Source: UBA1402 sp964575345
Lineage (GTDB): Bacteria > Bacteroidota > Bacteroidia > Bacteroidales > UBA1402
Direction: 5' to 3'
DNA: 64,000 nt
Assembly: GCA_964575345.1 (NCBI GenBank)
Contig: CAZNQD010000007.1
Coordinates: 1-64,000, forward strand
The position numbers and the translations under genes were made by a program. The number at the start of each line of letters is the position of its first letter. Position 1 is the stretch's first letter. Below are positions 1-7,700 of this stretch, one piece after another. The notes below the pieces were generated by a model. The model saw only the letters and a program-made list of their open reading frames with translations. It was not told the origin of the DNA and did not search any database.

Positions 1-796
1 TATGCTCTTCGAGTACGCGTTGAATACTGAAGTCGTTTAAGGCAAACTTCACCGTGGGGCAGGCCTGCAAATACATTCTTCTGCGCAAACGGTTCAGGTA
101 AAGGCCGGCGATAACGGGCCATTCATCCCTGATATTACTCTCCTCCTCGATAATGGAAGCCAACACCGAGACTTCGATTGGACTCAGCCCCAGAGCTTCG
201 GCTTTAGCCCTGCGTTCTTCGTTCCAGAACTTTTCGTAAGTGCTCGAGAATAATTGCATCAGCTTATCGGGGCTGCCGTTCCACCAGACTTCGTAAGTAT
301 CGGGAATAAACAAGGCAGGCAGGGTTTCCGCTGTAAGACCCAGACTGTCGAGCCATTTCTGATCGTAAAAAATTTCAAGCAAACTCAGAGAATCGGCCAT
401 TACCTGTTTACTGAGCAGGCCGGCCAGTTGTTCCACTTTGCGCAGGTTATGAAAACGAATCCGGACAGGTTCCTGTAAACCCAGGCGCAGCATTTGTAAT
501 ACTCTTTTGTTGTTCATCCCCTCTTCCAGCACATAACGGCCGCTGTGCATCTGCGCGGGGTAATCGTAATAATCGGCAGCTTTGCGGAAAGAACGCTCAT
601 CCCTGAGGAGGTTTTTATCTTTCAATTGCTGCAGTAAGCTATCAAATTCATCCTCTTCGCAGAGATAAATATTCTGACTTTGTCCGGCCAGCACATTCGG
701 ACGATAAAAGACACCATAAACCCAAGCTAAAATTCCAACAGCCATCAGGAACAATAAACCCGAAGCCGTCAACAACAACCGTAATTTTATTTTCAC
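1..796 (-). CDS. mltG: Endolytic murein transglycosylase MltG (5' part, truncated by window edge)
   Basis: MltG is an inner-membrane lytic transglycosylase that cuts nascent peptidoglycan strands and so sets glycan length. The frame opens with GTG at 796, because a TGA lies four codons upstream in the same frame, and runs off the left edge without a stop (265 visible codons). Residues 4-30 form one N-terminal membrane anchor. A LysM-like/YceG region follows. Near residues 211-222 is the family signature VLASIIEEESN, with Glu217 as the expected catalytic acid, and then the conserved stretch around GLYLNRLRRRM and CPTVKFAL. The C-terminal end lies outside the window. The family assignment rests on this signature and on the membrane-anchor layout. 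Only the GTG start is less certain. Confidence 0.9.
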   Translation of the reverse strand, partial: MKIKLRLLLTASGLLFLMAVGILAWVYGVFYRPNVLAGQSQNIYLCEEDEFDSLLQQLKDKNLLRDERSFRKAADYYDYPAQMHSGRYVLEEGMNNKRVLQMLRLGLQEPVRIRFHNLRKVEQLAGLLSKQVMADSLSLLEIFYDQKWLDSLGLTAETLPALFIPDTYEVWWNGSPDKLMQLFSSTYEKFWNEERRAKAEALGLSPIEVSVLASIIEEESNIRDEWPVIAGLYLNRLRRRMYLQACPTVKFALNDFSIQRVLEEH

Positions 797-863
797 CTGT
801 ATTTGTCATTACGCTCCTCATGGAGCATTTACACTATTTTTTAAAATAAATCCCGGCAGAAAA

Positions 864-894
864 TTTGAATAAAATAAAACTCTTTCTATCTTTG
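864..894 (+). promoter_or_regulatory. Bacteroidota-type promoter for tRNA-Ser
   Basis: A TTTG box at 864-867 is followed after 19 bases by TATCTTTG at 887-894. This matches the Bacteroidota sigma-ABfr consensus TTTG-N19/21-TANNTTTG exactly. The tRNA starts about 70 bases downstream, so a short 5' leader would be removed by processing. Confidence 0.75.
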
Positions 895-965
895 CGCCGC
901 ATTTAAATAAACCACCATCGAATTCCCTTTTGTAATTCAAAACCGGCTTATTATTGCGTTAATAA

Positions 966-1055
966 GGAAGGATGGGTGAGTGGCTGAAACCAACAGTTTG
1001 CTAAACTGTCGTACCTGTAAGGGTACCGGGGGTTCGAATCCCCCTTCTTCCGCCA
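966..1055 (+). tRNA. tRNA-Ser (anticodon GCT)
   Basis: A class II tRNA of 90 nt including an encoded CCA. The acceptor stem GGAAGGA pairs with TTCTTCC (one G-U), followed by discriminator G and CCA at 1053-1055. The anticodon arm carries GCT in the loop between ACAGTTT and AAACTGT, so it reads AGC/AGU serine codons. A long variable arm and a GGGGG-TTCGAAT-CCCCC T arm complete the fold. The T at wobble-adjacent positions and the long variable arm fit serine and argue against other class II tRNAs. Confidence 0.95.
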
Positions 1056-1062
1056 ACTCTGT

Positions 1063-1103
1063 AAGGCTGTTTCTTAAGTGAGACAGCCTTTCTTTTTTCT
1101 TTC
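1063..1103 (+). terminator. Intrinsic terminator after tRNA-Ser
   Basis: The perfect 8-bp stem AAGGCTGT/ACAGCCTT (1063-1070 with 1083-1090) is followed by a T-rich tail from 1091. It lies 8 bases after the tRNA end. Confidence 0.85.
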
Positions 1104-1267
1104 GCGTTTTCTGCCACGTTTTCTCTCATTTTTCCCGCCTTATTCGCTACTTATAAGCGAACTTTCTGTTCAAAATTCCAGATACAAAGGTAATAATAAT
1201 CCACTATTTAGTGAGTTGTCCAACAAAATCACATAAATCAATATTGTTTTTATAATGTAGTTAGTAT

Positions 1268-1308
1268 TTACTGATTAAAAATGAGAGATTTAAATTACTA
1301 ATCAGTAA
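1268..1308. promoter_or_regulatory. Inverted repeat, candidate operator of the nitrogen operon
   Basis: TTACTGATTA at 1268-1277 is the exact reverse complement of TAATCAGTAA at 1299-1308, separated by 21 bases. After collapsing the false gap, its inner edge lies about 70 bp upstream of the -7 element at 1534. That position suits an activator or a repressor looping site. No regulator is known for it, so the role is inferred from symmetry and position only. Confidence 0.4.
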
Positions 1309-1330
1309 TTATGTTTTGAAATTATGTTTT
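1276..1330 (+). repeat. 55-bp duplicate flanking gap 1, left copy
   Basis: These 55 bases are identical to 1431-1485 on the other side of the N run. The copy ends exactly at the first N. Confidence 0.95.
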
Positions 1331-1430
1331 NNNNNNNNNNNNNNNNNNNNNNNNNNNNNNNNNNNNNNNNNNNNNNNNNNNNNNNNNNNNNNNNNNNNNN
1401 NNNNNNNNNNNNNNNNNNNNNNNNNNNNNN
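1331..1430. other. Assembly gap of exactly 100 N
   Basis: A default-size scaffold gap. The identical 55-bp flanks show that the two contig ends overlap, so the gap probably contains no missing sequence. Confidence 0.9.
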
Positions 1431-1485
1431 TAAAAATGAGAGATTTAAATTACTAATCAGTAATTATGTTTTGAAATTATGTTTT
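1431..1485 (+). repeat. 55-bp duplicate flanking gap 1, right copy
   Basis: Identical to 1276-1330 and begins immediately after the last N. Confidence 0.95.
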
Positions 1486-1533
1486 TTAACACTATTTTTT
1501 TGTTGAAGAGTGTAATAATTTCAAAAATGTAAC

Positions 1534-1541
1534 TACATTTG
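1534..1541 (+). promoter_or_regulatory. Probable -7 box of the nitrogen operon
   Basis: TACATTTG matches TANNTTTG exactly. No good TTTG lies 19-21 bases upstream, which would fit a promoter that needs an activator. Transcription would leave a leader of about 150 bases. Confidence 0.45.
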
Positions 1542-1694
1542 CCTCCGAACTAAGGAGAATATTTGCCTGTTTCATGCACAATACCCCGAAATCCTTGTGC
1601 ATAACGCCGCAAAAACAGGACACCACGAAAACTCCATGCCGGCAAAAGAGCTTTCAGGTTTTTGATTTAATGTCTAACTTTTTAAAACAAAGAA

Positions 1695-2405
1695 ATGAAA
1701 GCAACTCTCTCAAAACGAGTCTTCGGACTCGCAATCCTTCTTGTCGCCTTTAGCTCCGGCATCGAAGCCTCCGAAAAACCTAAGGAAAGCTTAGAAAAAT
1801 CCAAAGAACGATTCGTTCTGTGCCCCTCTGTGGACCTGGTCAGTTCATATATATGGAGAGGAGCCTACCAGACCGGCATCTCACTGCAACCCGGATTAAG
1901 TGCAACTTATTCGGGTTTTTTTATGTCCGCCTGGGGCTCTACCGACTTTTCTACCAGCTTTAAAGAATTCGATCTAAGCCTGGGGTACGAAAACAGGGGA
2001 TTCTCCTTTATTATTAATGATTACTGGTGGGCAGGCGAAGGCAATCCCTATTTTGATTACCGCAACCTTCATTATTTCGAAGCCGGTATTGGCTATTCTT
2101 TTGGAGAATCATTTCCGCTCTCCCTGAACTGGAATACTTTTTTGGATAATGATGCCTCTACCTACATCCGGGCCGCTTACGATGTTTCGCTCGGGGACGT
2201 GGATTTGAATCTGGCAGTAGGTCTCTCCCCATGGACAGGCTTTTACCACAAAACCGGCACCAATGGCTTTATTGTTGCAGATATAGTATTGACCGCCGGT
2301 AAAAGCATTCCCATCAGCCAGAGTTTTGCCTTGCCGGTATTCACTCAAATCATTGTTGCTCCGAATCAAAACAATGTTTTTTTGGTATTCGGTCTGAGTC
2401 TCTGA
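1695..2405 (+). CDS. Outer-membrane beta-barrel protein heading the nitrogen operon
   Basis: A 236-residue exported protein with a signal peptide (about residues 1-25, ending near IEASEKP). The rest is amphipathic beta strands rich in aromatic residues, including the motif SSYIWRG near residue 50 and a C-terminus of alternating hydrophobic residues ending in L. The SSYxxRG start with repeated Y/W-rich strands resembles the TIGR02001-type 'Chp' barrel proteins. It lies 53 bp upstream of the P-II gene and is probably co-transcribed with it, so a role as an outer-membrane channel for nitrogen compounds is a reasonable inference. No substrate can be read from the sequence. Confidence 0.65.
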   Translation: MKATLSKRVFGLAILLVAFSSGIEASEKPKESLEKSKERFVLCPSVDLVSSYIWRGAYQTGISLQPGLSATYSGFFMSAWGSTDFSTSFKEFDLSLGYENRGFSFIINDYWWAGEGNPYFDYRNLHYFEAGIGYSFGESFPLSLNWNTFLDNDASTYIRAAYDVSLGDVDLNLAVGLSPWTGFYHKTGTNGFIVADIVLTAGKSIPISQSFALPVFTQIIVAPNQNNVFLVFGLSL

Positions 2406-2458
2406 CTCTAAGCCTTTCGTTTTAACCACTCTTTTTATTATTCTCAAAGACTATTCCT

Positions 2459-2815
2459 ATGAAAAAGATTGAAGCGATCATTCGCAGAACCAAATTTGAA
2501 GAAGTCAAGGAAGCATTGCTTGAAGCCGGCATTGAATGGTTTTCCTATTACGATGTCAGAGGTATCGGCAAAGCCCGCGAAGGCAGAATCTACCGCGGGG
2601 TAATTTACGATACCAGTACTATAGAACGCATACTGATCTCTACCATCGTACGGGAAAAAAACGTAGAAAAAACCCTGGAGGCAATTGTTCGATCTGCCAG
2701 AACGGGCGAAATCGGAGACGGCAGAATCTTTGTAATTCCCATCTCAGACGCTGTACGAATCCGAACGGGTGAACGGGGTGATGTAACTCTTTATGATCCG
2801 CAGGAAGAAGAGTAG
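2459..2815 (+). CDS. glnK: P-II family nitrogen regulator
   Basis: A 118-residue cytoplasmic trimeric signal protein that senses ATP/ADP and 2-oxoglutarate and gates the ammonium transporter. The N-terminus MKKIEAIIRRTKFEEVKEAL is the usual first beta-alpha unit. The T-loop (about residues 36-56) contains IYRGVIY, with Tyr45 at the place of the classical uridylylation tyrosine. The C-terminal signature GRIFVIPISDAVRIRTGE (about residues 88-105) is intact. It stands directly before amt, the classic glnK-amt pairing, which supports GlnK rather than GlnB. No uridylyltransferase is seen nearby. Confidence 0.93.
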   Translation: MKKIEAIIRRTKFEEVKEALLEAGIEWFSYYDVRGIGKAREGRIYRGVIYDTSTIERILISTIVREKNVEKTLEAIVRSARTGEIGDGRIFVIPISDAVRIRTGERGDVTLYDPQEEE

Positions 2816-2854
2816 CCGGGAGTGTCCAACAGACCCCCGGCTTTTTTTATTTTT
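2814..2854 (+). terminator. Terminator or attenuator between glnK and amt
   Basis: AGCCGGG (2814-2820) pairs with CCCGGCT (2836-2842) and is followed by TTTTTTATTTTTT. It overlaps the glnK stop codon. Because amt begins only 47 bp after the stem with no clear promoter between them, partial termination (attenuation) is more likely than a full stop. Confidence 0.7.
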
Positions 2855-2888
2855 TAAATGCAATAAAACAACTTCATAAACAACCATT

Positions 2889-4160
2889 ATGGAAACTACA
2901 CTTACAACAATTACCGATATTGCCGCTTCGCTTGATACTGTATGGATGTTACTGGCCGCCATGCTGGTCTTCTTTATGCAGGCGGGCTTTGCCCTGGTCG
3001 AAGGAGGATTTACCCGATCCAAAAACATGGCCAACATTCTTATGAAAAACCTGCTGGATTTTGCGCTGGGCACCCTGCTGTTTTGGGCACTGGGCTTTGG
3101 CCTGATGTTCGGAGCGGGGCATTTTGCCGGCAAGCCCCATTTATTCGATCTCAGCTTTTATGAAAGCAATTTACCCGTAGAAGGTTTTCTGATCTTTCAG
3201 ACAGTTTTTTGTGCCACCGCAGCCACCATCGTTTCGGGAGCTATAGCCGAGCGCACCCGTTTTTCTTCCTACATTCTGATCTCCATCTTTATCTCAGCCA
3301 TAATTTATCCCATTTCAGGACACTGGACCTGGGGCGGAGGCTGGTTAATGAATGCCGAAGAAGGAAGCTTTATGATGCGAACTTTCGGCAACACTTTTCA
3401 TGATTTTGCCGGATCCAGCATAGTACACTCGGTTGGAGGCTGGATTGCCCTTATGGGAGCCGCTGTTTTGGGCCCGCGCATAGGCAAATACGGCAAAGAT
3501 AAAAAACCCAGGGCTCTTCCCGGTCATAACCTCAGCCTGGCCACTTTGGGTGTGTTCATCCTTTGGTTCGGCTGGTTTGGATTCAATCCCGGATCTCAGC
3601 TGGCTGCTTCAGGAGAAGTAAACCGCAACGCTATTTCACATATTTTTCTCACCACCAACCTGGCAGCAGCAGCAGGGGGAGTAGCCTCCATGTTACTGAG
3701 CTGGGTCAAATATAAAAAACCCTCCTTATCTATGAGCCTCAACGGTATTCTGGCGGGACTGGTGGGAATAACTGCCGGCTGTGATCTGGTCTCACCGGCA
3801 GGTGCTGTACTTATTGGAGCCATCTGTGGAATGACTATGCTCTTTTCAGTTGAGTTCATTGACAAAGTACTCAAAATTGATGATCCGGTGGGCGCTTCCT
3901 CGGTACATGGCGTTTGTGGAATATTGGGCACTCTGTTAACCGGTTTCTTTGCCACCGAGGGCGGTTTGTTCTACGGTGGAGGTTTCGGCCTGTTGGGAGC
4001 CCAGCTTTTCGGAGCACTCAGTATCGGACTCTGGGCAGCCACAACAGGATTTTTGCTCTTCAAATTGCTTAAGAGCCTCAAAGTTCTGAGGGTTCCTCCC
4101 AGAATAGAAGAAGAAGGCCTGGATATTTATGAACATGGCGAAACTGCTTATAATAACTAA
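2889..4160 (+). CDS. amt: Ammonium transporter
   Basis: A 423-residue Amt/Rh-family channel of the inner membrane. About eleven membrane segments are visible from residue 18 to 395. The start WMLLAAMLVFFMQAGFALVE and the block NPGSQLAA are typical of the family. The twin pore histidines are present as SSIVHSVGG (His180) and SSVHGVCG (His340). The C-terminal cytoplasmic tail (after about residue 395) is short and acidic. It lies between the P-II gene and glutamine synthetase, so uptake, sensing and assimilation of ammonium share one operon. No signal-peptide extension is seen, so this Amt begins at its first membrane helix region. Confidence 0.95.
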   Translation: METTLTTITDIAASLDTVWMLLAAMLVFFMQAGFALVEGGFTRSKNMANILMKNLLDFALGTLLFWALGFGLMFGAGHFAGKPHLFDLSFYESNLPVEGFLIFQTVFCATAATIVSGAIAERTRFSSYILISIFISAIIYPISGHWTWGGGWLMNAEEGSFMMRTFGNTFHDFAGSSIVHSVGGWIALMGAAVLGPRIGKYGKDKKPRALPGHNLSLATLGVFILWFGWFGFNPGSQLAASGEVNRNAISHIFLTTNLAAAAGGVASMLLSWVKYKKPSLSMSLNGILAGLVGITAGCDLVSPAGAVLIGAICGMTMLFSVEFIDKVLKIDDPVGASSVHGVCGILGTLLTGFFATEGGLFYGGGFGLLGAQLFGALSIGLWAATTGFLLFKLLKSLKVLRVPPRIEEEGLDIYEHGETAYNN

Positions 4161-4186
4161 TCTTTTCACTCCAAAACTCACTAATT

Positions 4187-6370
4187 ATGTCAACATTACG
4201 ATTCAATGTGGTAGAAACCGCCTTCGCCAAGAAGGAAAAACTGGTTGAAGCTCCAGGAAAAGCCTCCGCTTATTTTGGTTCAAAAGTCTTCAACAGAGAA
4301 AAAATGTTCCGCTATTTGCCGGAAAAAGCCTACAAGGAACTGACGGATGTCATTGACAACAATGCCTCCCTGAGTCACGAACTGGCCGACGCCGTTGCTT
4401 CGGCCATGAAAAAATGGGCGCTGGAAATGGGCGTCACTCATTACACTCACTGGTTCCATCCTTTGAACGAAGGAACAGCCGAGAAACACGATGCTTTTAG
4501 CGAACCCGATGGTAAAGGGGGCGTGATTGAAAAATTCTCGGGGAAACTTCTTATTCAACAAGAACCCGATGCTTCGAGCTTTCCCAGCGGAGGAATACGC
4601 AACACCTTCGAAGCCAGAGGTTATTCTGCCTGGGATCCCTCCTCGCCTGCTTTTATCGTTGGTGATACCTTGTGCATTCCCACCATTTTTATTGCTTATA
4701 CCGGGGAATCGCTCGATTATAAAGCGCCCCTGCTCAGAGCTCTGGAAGCCGTAAACAAGGCCGCAACCGCTGTCTGTCATTATTTCAACGAAGATGTAAA
4801 AAAAGTCAATGCTTACCTGGGTTGGGAACAAGAATACTTTCTGGTGGACGAAGGTCTGTACGCCGCCAGGCCCGACCTCTTACTGACAGGACGTACTCTA
4901 ATGGGGCATGAAAGCAGCAAAAATCAGCAGCTCGAAGATCATTACTTCGGCGCCATACCAACCCGGGTAATGGCTTTTATGCAGGAATTGGAAATCGAAA
5001 GCCTCAAGTTGGGAATTCCGGTTAAAACACGTCATAACGAGGTTGCCCCCAACCAATTTGAACTGGCTCCCGTATACGAAGAATGCAACCTGGCCAACGA
5101 CCACAACCTGATGATCATGTCCCTGATGCGTAAGGTCTCGCGCAGGCATGGCTTCAGGGTTCTTCTTCACGAAAAACCTTTCAAAGGCATCAACGGCTCA
5201 GGCAAACACAACAACTGGTCCCTGGGCACTGATACAGGCATTCTGCTTATGGCCCCTGGTAAAACACCTGTAGAAAACCTGCGCTTTATTACCTTTGTCT
5301 CCAATGTACTCAAGGCGGTACACAAACACAATGCCCTGCTAAAAGCCAGCATTTCCTCTGCCAACAACGCCCATCGTCTGGGAGCCAACGAAGCTCCTCC
5401 GGCCATTATCTCGAGTTTTTTGGGCAAACAGGTAAGTGACGTATTGGAACATTTAGAAAACAGCGATAAAGAAGATTTCAATCTTTGCGGTAAACAAGGC
5501 TTAAAACTGGACATTGCCCGTATTCCGGAATTGCTTATGGACAACACAGACCGTAACCGCACTTCGCCTTTTGCCTTTACCGGCAATCGTTTTGAGTTCA
5601 GAGCGGTCGGCTCTTCGGCCAACTGTGCCTCGGCCATGTTGGTACTGAACGCAGCCGTGGCCGAACAGCTGCAGCTGTTCAAAACCGAAGTAGATAAGCT
5701 GATAGCCGAAGGCAAGGATAAATTTGCCGCCATAGTCGAAGTGGTAAGCAAAGATGTCCGCGAAAGCAAAGCCATCCACTTTGACGGCAACAATTATTCA
5801 GAAGCCTGGAAAAAAGAAGCTGCTAAACGGGGGCTTGATTGCGAAACCAGTGTCCCGCTTATCTTCGATGCCTATCTTTTGAAAAGCAGTATTGACATGT
5901 TTGAAACAACTAATGTCATGAACCGAAAAGAATTGGAAGCACGCAACGAAGTAAAATGGGAAACATATACCAAGAAAATTCAGATTGAGGCCCGCGTATT
6001 GGGCGATCTGGCCATGAATCACATTATTCCTGTAGCTACCCGCTACCAAACCTCGCTGATTGAAAACGTCTACAGAATGCGTGATTTGTTCCCGGCCGAA
6101 AAAGCAGCCACCTTATCTGCCAAAAACCTGGAGATTATCGAAGACATTGCAAACCGAACCATCTTTATTAAAGAGAAGGTAGACGAGATGGTCAATGCCC
6201 GCAAAGTGGCCAACAAGATTGAACACGAACGCGAAAAAGCCATTGCCTACCACGACAAGATTTTCCCCATGCTCGAAGAAATCCGCTATCATATCGACAA
6301 GTTGGAATTGATCGTCGACAACGAAATGTGGACCTTGCCCAAATACCGGGAACTGCTGTTCATTCGCTAA
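4187..6370 (+). CDS. glnN: Glutamine synthetase type III
   Basis: A 727-residue GSIII enzyme that makes glutamine from glutamate, ammonia and ATP. The length, about 720-730 aa, is typical of the type III family and far above type I/II. Recognisable blocks are the N-terminal type III region with SSFPSGGIRNTFEARGY (about residues 128-145), RHNEVAPNQFELAPVYEE (about 280-300), the RLGANEAPPAI block, and NRTSPFAFTGNRFEFRAVGSS (about 455-475). It starts 27 bp after amt and ends the operon. GSIII is common in Bacteroidota and cyanobacteria. No adenylyltransferase site region is expected for this type. Confidence 0.97.
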   Translation: MSTLRFNVVETAFAKKEKLVEAPGKASAYFGSKVFNREKMFRYLPEKAYKELTDVIDNNASLSHELADAVASAMKKWALEMGVTHYTHWFHPLNEGTAEKHDAFSEPDGKGGVIEKFSGKLLIQQEPDASSFPSGGIRNTFEARGYSAWDPSSPAFIVGDTLCIPTIFIAYTGESLDYKAPLLRALEAVNKAATAVCHYFNEDVKKVNAYLGWEQEYFLVDEGLYAARPDLLLTGRTLMGHESSKNQQLEDHYFGAIPTRVMAFMQELEIESLKLGIPVKTRHNEVAPNQFELAPVYEECNLANDHNLMIMSLMRKVSRRHGFRVLLHEKPFKGINGSGKHNNWSLGTDTGILLMAPGKTPVENLRFITFVSNVLKAVHKHNALLKASISSANNAHRLGANEAPPAIISSFLGKQVSDVLEHLENSDKEDFNLCGKQGLKLDIARIPELLMDNTDRNRTSPFAFTGNRFEFRAVGSSANCASAMLVLNAAVAEQLQLFKTEVDKLIAEGKDKFAAIVEVVSKDVRESKAIHFDGNNYSEAWKKEAAKRGLDCETSVPLIFDAYLLKSSIDMFETTNVMNRKELEARNEVKWETYTKKIQIEARVLGDLAMNHIIPVATRYQTSLIENVYRMRDLFPAEKAATLSAKNLEIIEDIANRTIFIKEKVDEMVNARKVANKIEHEREKAIAYHDKIFPMLEEIRYHIDKLELIVDNEMWTLPKYRELLFIR

Positions 6371-6494
6371 TATGCAAGCTTGAAACTCGAACGGAAGGGC
6401 AAATCCTCTGGTTTGCTCTTCTTTCGTTTTTAATTTCTTCGTCAGCTCAAAGCGGTCACAAAGCCGTTGGCACATATTGTTTGTTATCAGACGG

Positions 6495-6526
6495 TTTGGA
6501 TTTGAAGGCTAAAATGCCGACCTTTG
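6495..6526 (+). promoter_or_regulatory. Promoter for the FemAB-family gene
   Basis: TTTG at 6495-6498, a 20-base spacer, then GACCTTTG at 6519-6526 (one mismatch to TANNTTTG). Transcription would begin around 6533, just before the chosen ATG at 6541, which argues against the longer upstream reading frame being translated. Confidence 0.5.
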
Positions 6527-6540
6527 TGGTTTTTTTGCTT

Positions 6541-7659
6541 ATGCTTGGTAATGTTCGTCTCAAAGACCTGGAAGAACTCTACGAAACACCCATAGTTCAG
6601 CAGAGCAGTTTCTGGTCTTCATTAAAAAGCAATTTGGGCCACAAAAGTCTGGCTATCGATTTTTCCTCCAGAAAGTCCTCGCTATACCATGCTGTTCCCA
6701 AAGACGGAAATATAGTTTCCGACTTGCTGGTGGTGTTGCAACAGATTGATGCCCGTCATGCCATAGCCCACATCCCCTACGGACCCGAACTGGAGCCCGA
6801 CGAAGAATTACAGGGCGAGTTTCTGGAAGAGCTGTCCGAATGCCTGCGTTCCTTTCTTCCTCCCTCTTGTTTTTTGATACGTTACGACCTGTGCTGGGAA
6901 TCCTACTGGGCCAAAGATCATGCCAATTACGACGATAAAGGCCTGTGGATGGGAGAACCCCAGACAACGGCACAGGAACTGCGCTTTAACATAAGCACCA
7001 ACAACTGGAATTTTCAGAAAGCCTCTTTCAACAACCTGCCTTCGAGCACCGTCTTTTTAGATATAAGTAAAGACTCCGACACTATCTTGTCGGGCATGAA
7101 ACCCAAAACCCGTTACAACATCCGGCTCTCTCAAAAGAAAGACCTGCAAATCCGATCCATCGGCCTGGAAAACATCGACGTGTGGTACAAACTTTATCGC
7201 CAGACTGCTGCACGTAATAAACTCTACCTCAATAATATAGAATATTTTGAAGCCGTCCTGAAAGCCAAAACCCAACAGGATCAAACAGCGGTACAGCTTT
7301 TACTGGCCGAATGGCAGGGCAAAGCTCTGGCTGCGCTGTTTTTGGTGATTTCGGGCAACAGGGGCTCCTATCTCTACGGAGCCTCCTCAACAGAACACCG
7401 CAACCTGATGCCTACCTACGCCCTGCAATGGGAAGCCATCAAGCTTTCCAAACAACTGGGTTGCACTCAGTACGACATGTTTGGTATCGCTCCCGGGCCC
7501 GATCCATCCCACCCGCTCTACGGTTTGTATAAATTCAAAACCGGCTTCGGCGGAAAAATTCACCACAGCCTGGGTTGCTGGGATTATCCACTGGATCAGG
7601 AAAAATACGCTCTCTTCAAAGCTTCAGAGCTGAGGGTACAAGGTTATCACATAAATTAA
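6541..7659 (+). CDS. FemAB-family aminoacyltransferase (peptidoglycan bridge or cell-wall modification)
   Basis: A 372-residue GNAT-fold protein of the FemA/FemB/FemX family. Members transfer amino acids from aminoacyl-tRNA to lipid II; some Bacteroidota homologues have other acceptors, so the exact reaction is not known. Seen: an N-terminal acyltransferase half with TPIVQQSSFWSSLK, the link region KPKTRYNIRLSQKKDL, and the C-terminal GNAT block with GSYLYGASS, LQWEAIKLSKQLGC and YDMFGIAPGP, ending YKFKTGFGGK. These are the diagnostic FemAB blocks. An in-frame extension reaches back to 6328 inside glnN, but its sequence is unlike the family and a promoter lies inside it, so ATG 6541 was chosen. 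Confidence 0.82.
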   Translation: MLGNVRLKDLEELYETPIVQQSSFWSSLKSNLGHKSLAIDFSSRKSSLYHAVPKDGNIVSDLLVVLQQIDARHAIAHIPYGPELEPDEELQGEFLEELSECLRSFLPPSCFLIRYDLCWESYWAKDHANYDDKGLWMGEPQTTAQELRFNISTNNWNFQKASFNNLPSSTVFLDISKDSDTILSGMKPKTRYNIRLSQKKDLQIRSIGLENIDVWYKLYRQTAARNKLYLNNIEYFEAVLKAKTQQDQTAVQLLLAEWQGKALAALFLVISGNRGSYLYGASSTEHRNLMPTYALQWEAIKLSKQLGCTQYDMFGIAPGPDPSHPLYGLYKFKTGFGGKIHHSLGCWDYPLDQEKYALFKASELRVQGYHIN

Positions 7660-7684
7660 GTTCAGCAGGTTCCAAAAAATTCGC

Positions 7685-7692
7685 TATACTTG
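7685..7692 (+). promoter_or_regulatory. Possible -7 box for the HMA-AraC regulator
   Basis: TATACTTG differs from TANNTTTG at one base and sits 8 bases before the ATG at 7701. No TTTG is found at the right distance, so this is weak. Confidence 0.3.
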
Positions 7693-7700
7693 CAGCTGCT

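Larger units (their letters stand above)
1104..1694. other. Long intergenic region upstream of the nitrogen operon
   Basis: No gene is visible here on either strand. The stretch is strongly AT-rich and holds a 10-bp inverted repeat (1268-1277 and 1299-1308), the first run of 100 N (1331-1430) with its duplicated 55-bp flanks, a -7 like TACATTTG at 1534-1541, and a leader of about 150 bases before the ATG at 1695. If the duplicate is collapsed, the true region is 155 bp shorter. Confidence 0.7.

Noticed and set aside
6328..6540. In-frame extension of the FemAB gene back into glnN
   Set aside because: The sequence is unlike the family, and a promoter match lies inside it.
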